From contig JBEKJD010000001.1 of NCBI GenBank assembly GCA_050011415.1, positions 1 to 45,430 of the forward strand: a stretch of 45,430 bases of DNA, read 5' to 3'. The notes below the pieces were generated by a model, which was given only the letters and a program-made list of their open reading frames with translations, did not search any database and was not told the DNA's origin. Made by a program: the position numbers and the translations under genes. Shown here one piece after another: positions 40,646-45,430 of the stretch (within the stretch, counting starts at the first letter, position 1; the number at the start of each line of letters is the position of its first letter). This DNA comes from JADFXI01 sp050011415 (GTDB lineage: Bacteria > Nitrospirota > Thermodesulfovibrionia > Thermodesulfovibrionales > Dissulfurispiraceae).

Positions 40646-43396
40646 CTTAAGATACTTTCCGGTATAAGAGTCTTCTACGTTCTTCAACTCATCCGGAGTC
40701 CCCTCAAACAGAACAACACCGCCTTTGTCACCACCCTCTGGACCGAGGTCGATGACCCAGTCAGCCTGGGCTATGACATCAAGATTATGTTCTATAATCA
40801 CCACAGTGTTGCCGCTTTCGACCAGTTTTCTGATTATTTTCAGGAGCATTATTACGTCATTGTAATGGAGCCCCACGGTCGGTTCATCAAGGATGTAGAG
40901 CACCCCCTGTGAATTAGGTCTTGAGTTCACCGATAGTTCAGCGCATATTTTTAGCCGCTGGGCCTCTCCCCCTGAAAGTGTTGTGGCTGATTGGCCCAGA
41001 CGGAGGTAGCCCAGCCCGATATCCTTCAGGAGCATGAGTTTTGATTTGATTTCCTGGACATCTGTAAAGAACTCAATAGCATCGTCCACTGTCATTTTCA
41101 AAATGTCATTTATATTTTTCCCCCTGTAATAAACACGCAGGGCCTCGATCTTGTATCGCCTTCCCTTGCATTCCTCGCATGTCACAAAAATATCCTCGAA
41201 AAAGTACATTTCCATCTTCTGGAAGCCTTCACCCTTGCAGGATTCACACCTACCTCCCGGCACATTGAATGAGAAGAACCCTGGTGAATATCCATGTGCC
41301 CGCGCTTCCAGCTGCCTGGAAAATATCTTGCGCACCGGGTCGAACATTTTGAGATAAGTCAATGGATTTGAGCGGGGTGTTTTCCCAATCGGGCTTTGGT
41401 CGATAAGTCGTACTCCCTTTATATTTTCAATACCCGCAATTTTTTTATAGGGAAGCGGCTGCTGAGGTTCAAGCCTGAAGTGGCGTGCCAGGGCATGGTG
41501 CAGCGTTTCAACGATAAGGCTGCTTTTGCCCGATCCCGAAACCCCGGAAACAACAGTCAGGGATTCAAGGGGGACCCTGAGAGTAACGTTCCTGAGATTG
41601 TTGCCAGAAGCCCCGCTAAGCGTGAGGAAATAATCCCTCGTGCGCAACTGGTAATCTTTTTCTTTTTTCCGCACCGCCGGAATGTAAGGCTTATCCACAC
41701 CTTTGATATACCGCGAAGTCAGCGTGTCAGCCTTTAAAAATTCGCTCATAGGACCTGAAAACACCACCTCGCCGCCCATATGTCCTCCGTAAGGGCCCAG
41801 TTCCACCACCCAGTCGCTGGAGGAAATTATATCCTTGTCATGCTCGACTACGATAATTGTATTGCCTAATGAAGCGAGTTCGCTCATTATTTCAGCAATC
41901 CTTCTCGTATCCCTCGGATGCAGGCCGATAGTGGGCTCATCGAGGACATAAAGGGTGCCGGTAAGCGCCGATGCCAATTGATTGGACAAGTTTACGCGCT
42001 GGTATTCGCCGCCTGAAAGTGTTTTCGCCTGTCTGTTCAGAGTAAGATAGTCGAGTCCCACCCGTCTGAGGAACCTGAGCTTCATGGTAATCTGCCGTAC
42101 CGCCTCTTTCGCGATGTCCTCCTGCAACGGCGAAAGCTGGAGTGATTCAAACCAGCCCAGCGCCTTTGATACCGGCATATCGGACAGATCGGCAATATTC
42201 AAACCCTCTATCCTGTAAGCCAGCGCAACATCAGAAAGCCGCCTGCCGCGGCATTTTGGACAGGTGACCGGGCTCCTGTACCTGCTCAACAGCACTCTGA
42301 CATGCAGTTTGTAGCGCTTGCTTTCCATCTCCTCAAAGAAACTGTCTATGCCGTAAAAATGCTCATTGCCCTTGAAGATAATGTTTTTCTCCTGCTTTGA
42401 CAGGTCATTGAAAGCCTCATTTGCAGGTATGCCGGTCTTCTTTGCGCCCTTGATCATCTGGTCCCTCCACCATTTGTATCCGGGCTTTTCCCAGAGAGCT
42501 ATCGCTCCCCGGGATAGTGAAAGCGTTTTATCCGGTATGATCAAGTCCTCATCATATATGAGTATATTGCCGAATCCCTTGCACTCGGGGCATGCGCACA
42601 CCGGGTGATTGAATGAAAAAAGAATAGGCGTCGGTTCCGGAAGGGATACGGAGCAATCATCGCATGTATTGTGCGAAGAAAACCGTAGCACTATTTCGCT
42701 TGCCATATCATGGGCCCTTAATACGATTACCTTGACCTGTTCCCTTCCTTCTTTCCATGCCATCTCTATTGAATCGGACAGTCTGGGTTCATCTCTTATA
42801 ACGAGCCGATCAAGAACAACTTCGATCGGACCGGATATATGTTCCGGAAGGTCTGTTATATCAACAGCCTCTTTATTGAACCAGACTCTGTGGAACCCCC
42901 TTTGACGCAGGGTCTCAAGCGGTTCGGAGGTTTCAAAAATAATAAGCGCCCTCCCATTCTGATATTTTTCGAGCAACTCTGAAGCGATCTGCGAGGTATC
43001 CCATCTCCTTATCTCTTTGCCGCATTTATTGCAATACGGGGTGGCAATTCTGGAATACAAGACCCTGAACAAATCGTAGAGTTCCGTGAGCGTGCCTACT
43101 GTGGAGCGGGAGCCTTTAACAGGGTTTTTCTGCTCAAGTGCGACAGCGGGCCTTATATTGTGGATTGCATCGACATCAGGCCTGTCAAGCTTCTCAAGAA
43201 AAAGCCTGGCATAGGTTGAAAGCGACTCGATAAACCTCCATTGCCCCTCTGCAAAAATGGTATCGAACGCCAGCGAGGACTTTCCGGAACCGGACACGCC
43301 GGTCACGGCAATAATCTGGTTGTGGGGCAGGCTGAGGGTTATATTCTTAAGGTTATTCTGCCGTGCACCCTCAATTATCAAATTAAGATTCGACAT
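40619..43396 (-). CDS. uvrA: Excinuclease ABC subunit A
   Basis: UvrA recognises damaged DNA in nucleotide-excision repair. The 925 residues show two ATPase modules, with Walker A SGSGKSSLAF near the start and SGSGKSSLIV in the second half, signatures LSGGEYQRVNL and LSGGEAQRLKI, Walker B YVLDEPTIGLHP and YILDEPTVGLHY, and zinc-finger CX2C pairs. Length is normal. The last residues are supplied by the palindromic repeat at 40562. There is no Shine-Dalgarno; a TAATAT lies 6 bases before the ATG. Confidence 0.98.
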   Translation of the reverse strand: MSNLNLIIEGARQNNLKNITLSLPHNQIIAVTGVSGSGKSSLAFDTIFAEGQWRFIESLSTYARLFLEKLDRPDVDAIHNIRPAVALEQKNPVKGSRSTVGTLTELYDLFRVLYSRIATPYCNKCGKEIRRWDTSQIASELLEKYQNGRALIIFETSEPLETLRQRGFHRVWFNKEAVDITDLPEHISGPIEVVLDRLVIRDEPRLSDSIEMAWKEGREQVKVIVLRAHDMASEIVLRFSSHNTCDDCSVSLPEPTPILFSFNHPVCACPECKGFGNILIYDEDLIIPDKTLSLSRGAIALWEKPGYKWWRDQMIKGAKKTGIPANEAFNDLSKQEKNIIFKGNEHFYGIDSFFEEMESKRYKLHVRVLLSRYRSPVTCPKCRGRRLSDVALAYRIEGLNIADLSDMPVSKALGWFESLQLSPLQEDIAKEAVRQITMKLRFLRRVGLDYLTLNRQAKTLSGGEYQRVNLSNQLASALTGTLYVLDEPTIGLHPRDTRRIAEIMSELASLGNTIIVVEHDKDIISSSDWVVELGPYGGHMGGEVVFSGPMSEFLKADTLTSRYIKGVDKPYIPAVRKKEKDYQLRTRDYFLTLSGASGNNLRNVTLRVPLESLTVVSGVSGSGKSSLIVETLHHALARHFRLEPQQPLPYKKIAGIENIKGVRLIDQSPIGKTPRSNPLTYLKMFDPVRKIFSRQLEARAHGYSPGFFSFNVPGGRCESCKGEGFQKMEMYFFEDIFVTCEECKGRRYKIEALRVYYRGKNINDILKMTVDDAIEFFTDVQEIKSKLMLLKDIGLGYLRLGQSATTLSGGEAQRLKICAELSVNSRPNSQGVLYILDEPTVGLHYNDVIMLLKIIRKLVESGNTVVIIEHNLDVIAQADWVIDLGPEGGDKGGVVLFEGTPDELKNVEDSYTGKYLKEQAMGNRL

Positions 43397-43708
43397 CTAT
43401 ATATATTAACATTTTGAACTCAAATGAAAGAATATCCCCAAATCCCGGACCAGGATTCTTTCTCAAAGAAACTACGGTCATTGCGGACCCGGTCTCATCG
43501 GGCGTGGCAATCTCATCTTTTAACAGCATGATTGCTTCACTTAGTACTTCATTTCATATGCCTTTACATGGCTTGACACTCTCTTTACAGCGTGGTATCG
43601 TTGAGACGTACAGAGGTATTTGCACTAATTAACAGGCAATTTTTTATACGAAATGGGTGATTTACGGCATTTGCCGCAGTAACTATAATTTAAAGGAGGA
43701 CTACAGTT
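43397..43708. other. 312-base intergenic region upstream of uvrA
   Basis: It contains a repeat-like hairpin (43477-43513) and the promoter of the secreted protein at 43709. A 72-codon frame (43414-43632, plus) is present but has no recognisable domain or strong ribosome site. Confidence 0.6.
43477..43513. repeat. Dispersed repeat relic (GTCATTGC...GTGGCAATCT type)
   Basis: The ends attgc and gcaat pair, and cccg pairs with cggg inside. The text resembles a family of intergenic repeats seen in many bacterial genomes. Only one copy lies in this window. Confidence 0.4.
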
Positions 43709-44074
43709 ATGAAACAGATTCGGATATTTGTTATGGTTGTTGCCTTAAGTTTTATCCTGCCGTTTGCGGTCTGTGCCCAGGAGCACAGGCATTCACACCG
43801 TGGCGAAATCCGCATAGTGAATGATACGGAGAGCCAAGTATCGATTTATGTCACGACTGAAAAATATGGCAGGATAGGAGTATTTACGTTCAAACCCGGC
43901 CAGAACTCCTATCTGCTTTATGGTGAGGGCAATCTCAAGTTGAGGGTAAGTGGAAACGACGAAATCGAAATCGCAGACTGGGGAAAAACCTACATCGGGG
44001 ATGTGGCGGAATTTGTTGATGGTGTATGGAATCTCAGTATCCGTCACGCACACCACGAAATGCATCACAGATAA
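43709..44074 (+). CDS. Small secreted His-rich protein, function unknown
   Basis: The 121 residues have a signal peptide (MKQIRIFVMVVALSFILPF, cut near CAQ), a His-rich start and end (EHRHSHRG; RHAHHEMHH) and a beta-rich middle (VSIYVTTEKYGRIGVFTFKPGQNSYLLY). The Cys near the cut could be a lipobox (FAVCAQ), but it does not match well. The His clusters suggest metal binding. Shine-Dalgarno aaaggagg is strong. A terminator follows the gene. Confidence 0.82.
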   Translation: MKQIRIFVMVVALSFILPFAVCAQEHRHSHRGEIRIVNDTESQVSIYVTTEKYGRIGVFTFKPGQNSYLLYGEGNLKLRVSGNDEIEIADWGKTYIGDVAEFVDGVWNLSIRHAHHEMHHR

Positions 44075-44089
44075 CAGTACACAAGGCAG

Positions 44090-44142
44090 GCACGATTCCC
44101 GGCATCATACAGAAGGCCGGGATCGTGCGCTATCATTCTTTT
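44090..44142 (+). terminator. Rho-independent terminator after the His-rich protein
   Basis: GCACGAT plus CCCGGC pairs with GCCGGG plus ATCGTGC across one bulge, followed by a T-rich tail ending ctttt. Confidence 0.8.
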
Positions 44143-44167
44143 AATACTGAAAAACAAACTTATCCGG

Positions 44168-44206
44168 AGCATGGCTACCATGTCCTTAATTGGAGGGTAG
44201 CATGCT
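44168..44206 (-). terminator. Possible weak terminator of the PDZ-TPR gene
   Basis: AGCAT-GCTACC and GGTAGC-ATGCT pair with one bulged base. On the minus strand a T-rich segment (gtttgttttt) follows about ten bases later. Confidence 0.35.
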
Positions 44207-44238
44207 GACTCAGTTTTCATCGAACTGAGCCTCCTCAA

Positions 44239-45039
44239 TTACCACTCAATTCCTTTCTTCGTCAATTCATCCTGGGCAACTTTATCACCGAGTCTTGCGG
44301 CTGTTTTGAAATCATTAATAGCTTGCTGATCATTGCCAGCCTTCCTGTAAGCAAGTCCGCGATTACTATAAGCTATAGCATAATCAGGGTTAAGTTCTAT
44401 CGCTTTGGAGTAGTCATCAATGGCTTGCTGATAGTTGCCCATCTTCTTATAAGCCACGCCGCGATTATTATAAGCTGTAGCAAAATCAGGTTTAAGCTGT
44501 ATCGCTTTGGTGTATTCATCGATGGCTTGCTGATAATTGCCTGACTTCCTATAGGCAAGTCCGCGCTTATTGCAGGTCTCGGCATCATCAGGTTTAACTT
44601 CTGTTACCCCGTTGTGCAGGGATACGGCAGGTTGCGCCTGGTTCCGAGGTTCCCCCAAAGTGACATTAAATGTCATAGAATTGCCGTCCCTGATTATCTT
44701 AATCGGCACTATTGTGCCTGGCGTTTCTACAGAAACTAAAAGTGTAATCTGTGCTGTTTCACTGATTTTTACCCCCTCACATTCAACAATAATGTCTCCT
44801 TTTTTCAGTCCCGCTATAGCGGCGGGGCCTCCCTCCACAACATCTACCAGCAAGAGGCCCTTGTCATCCTTTAATCCCATCTGTTGAGCAATAACAGAGG
44901 TAAGCTGCCGCGTCTTAATGCCAAGCCAACTTTGTCGCCCACCGCTCGCCGGCTGTTGCGGCTGGTCGTCTGCCGCCGCTATTGTCGTAACACTGCAAAG
45001 CATCATCACTGCTATGATAATCAGAAATATTTTTTTCAT
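44239..45039 (-). CDS. Periplasmic PDZ and TPR protein
   Basis: The 266 residues have a signal peptide (to about A23), one PDZ domain (about 40-130; GLLLVDVVEGGPAAIAGLKKGD) and three 34-residue TPR repeats (about 151-255; CNKRGLAYRKSGNYQQAIDEYTKAI). No protease domain accompanies the PDZ, so this is an adaptor or scaffold that binds protein tails in the envelope. It diverges from the partial gene at 45231. The three TPR repeats are nearly identical at DNA level. Confidence 0.9.
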   Translation of the reverse strand: MKKIFLIIIAVMMLCSVTTIAAADDQPQQPASGGRQSWLGIKTRQLTSVIAQQMGLKDDKGLLLVDVVEGGPAAIAGLKKGDIIVECEGVKISETAQITLLVSVETPGTIVPIKIIRDGNSMTFNVTLGEPRNQAQPAVSLHNGVTEVKPDDAETCNKRGLAYRKSGNYQQAIDEYTKAIQLKPDFATAYNNRGVAYKKMGNYQQAIDDYSKAIELNPDYAIAYSNRGLAYRKAGNDQQAINDFKTAARLGDKVAQDELTKKGIEW

Positions 45040-45146
45040 CGCTGCATAGCCTCCTCATTTGGCCGGTAGGTTTATGTAATGTTTCTATAATATCACAAAT
45101 CTTAAGCTGCCAACTGTTAGCTATAGACAAAGACAGGGCATATTTC

Positions 45147-45170
45147 AGACCGTGATGTAACGGTCTTTTT
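45147..45170 (+). terminator. Terminator-like hairpin in a divergent intergenic region
   Basis: AGACCGT-GATGTA-ACGGTCT is a perfect 7-bp stem with a T-run on the plus strand. No plus-strand gene lies upstream for more than 1 kb, so it could end a small RNA or act as an attenuator. Confidence 0.5.
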
Positions 45171-45200
45171 GTTTGTCTGTTGTTTTTTTTTGTTTTCAAG

Positions 45201-45206
45201 TATAAT
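45201..45206 (+). promoter_or_regulatory. -10 element of the gene at 45231
   Basis: TATAAT lies 24 bases before the ATG. No good -35 is seen; the region before it is poly-T. Confidence 0.35.
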
Positions 45207-45230
45207 TTAGAAAAAAAAAGGGGGTCATGC

Positions 45231-45430
45231 ATGAAAAAGGTAATATTTGCGGCAATGTGTGCGGTAATGCTGTTCGGGACGATAGCAATAGTTTATGCAG
45301 AACACGGAGACTGGCGTGGGGGGATACGCACGAGGATCCATGAAGCAAAGCACAGTATTGAGAGTGGGGTTCAAATGGGAACACTCACAAGGCATGACGC
45401 AAGGAGGCTGCACGAAGAGTTGGACAGGAT
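45231..45430 (+). CDS. Secreted protein, 3' end outside window
   Basis: The first 66 residues are visible: a signal peptide (MKKVIFAAMCAVMLFGTIAI, cut near VYA) and then a basic, helical segment (IRTRIHEAKHSIESGVQMGTLTRHDARRLHEELD). I do not recognise the family. An aaaagggggt ribosome site supports this ATG over the one four bases upstream, which lies in another frame. Confidence 0.75.
   Translation, partial: MKKVIFAAMCAVMLFGTIAIVYAEHGDWRGGIRTRIHEAKHSIESGVQMGTLTRHDARRLHEELDR

Noticed and set aside
43414..43632. 72-codon plus-strand frame in the uvrA upstream region
   Set aside because: No Shine-Dalgarno, no recognisable fold, and it crosses a repeat-like hairpin.
44300..44580. Tandem DNA repeats of about 100 bases, CRISPR-like at first sight
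   Set aside because: They are the three TPR units of a protein gene, in frame, with no spacers.

Overview
The window looks like chromosomal DNA of an anaerobic, respiring Gram-negative bacterium, most plausibly a member of the Nitrospirota (Thermodesulfovibrionia-like). That placement is inference from gene content: a PAS kinase with an NtrC-type regulator, SelB, Hcp, an octaheme cytochrome, a NrfD-anchored molybdoenzyme, an AmmeMemoRadiSam enzyme and a DUF2934 protein. No rRNA, tRNA, CRISPR array or insertion sequence is visible.

Layout. 1-2541: a PAS/histidine kinase (5' end cut off), its NtrC-type regulator and a small membrane protein. 2644-9022 (minus): hisH, selB, a HtrA/DegP protease, a PIN/TRAM membrane protein, ispD and ispF. 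9290-22590: a nitrogen-oxide/respiration region with hcp, a CBS-HPP-MOSC cluster, a cupin, a Cys-rich protein, a DUF1858-DUF438-hemerythrin-PAS protein, a 30-residue membrane peptide, and a minus-strand operon of an octaheme HAO-like cytochrome, a Tat-exported molybdoenzyme with an Asp-type Mo ligand, a four-cluster ferredoxin subunit, a NrfD anchor and a TorD chaperone. 22974-30109 (minus): a UvrD-like helicase, a CBS-ACT protein and a complete livKHMGF branched-chain amino-acid ABC operon. 30214-31620: ACT-malic enzyme. 31769-35596: a cassette of AraC regulator, aldo/keto reductase, zinc alcohol dehydrogenase, cupin and a truncated carboxymuconolactone decarboxylase, probably acquired. 35601-45430: yqgE, fumC, amrS, DUF2934, a GH108 muramidase, a secreted cyclophilin, uvrA and small secreted proteins.

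How it may fit together. Five copies of one palindrome, TATGAY-N4-RTCATA, occur only between 11.0 and 22.9 kb. Each lies 32-33 bases (centre to centre) from a -10-like hexamer, the geometry of a class II CRP/FNR activator site at about -41.5. They precede hcp, CBS-HPP-MOSC, the DUF438/hemerythrin gene, the 30-residue peptide and the octaheme/Mo operon. I infer one regulon that couples a nitrogen-oxyanion reductase to nitrite/NO/hydroxylamine handling and iron-centre protection. This is the best candidate for an undescribed system here.

A second theme is small palindromic DNA. Four intergenic palindromes with arms built of 6-, 7- or 8-base degenerate tandem units sit at or within about 10 bases of the stop codons of ispF, degP, livF and uvrA. 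A different palindromic repeat is inserted in frame inside ispD, a dRS3-like double hairpin separates the divergent hcp and CBS promoters, and a further relic lies upstream of uvrA.
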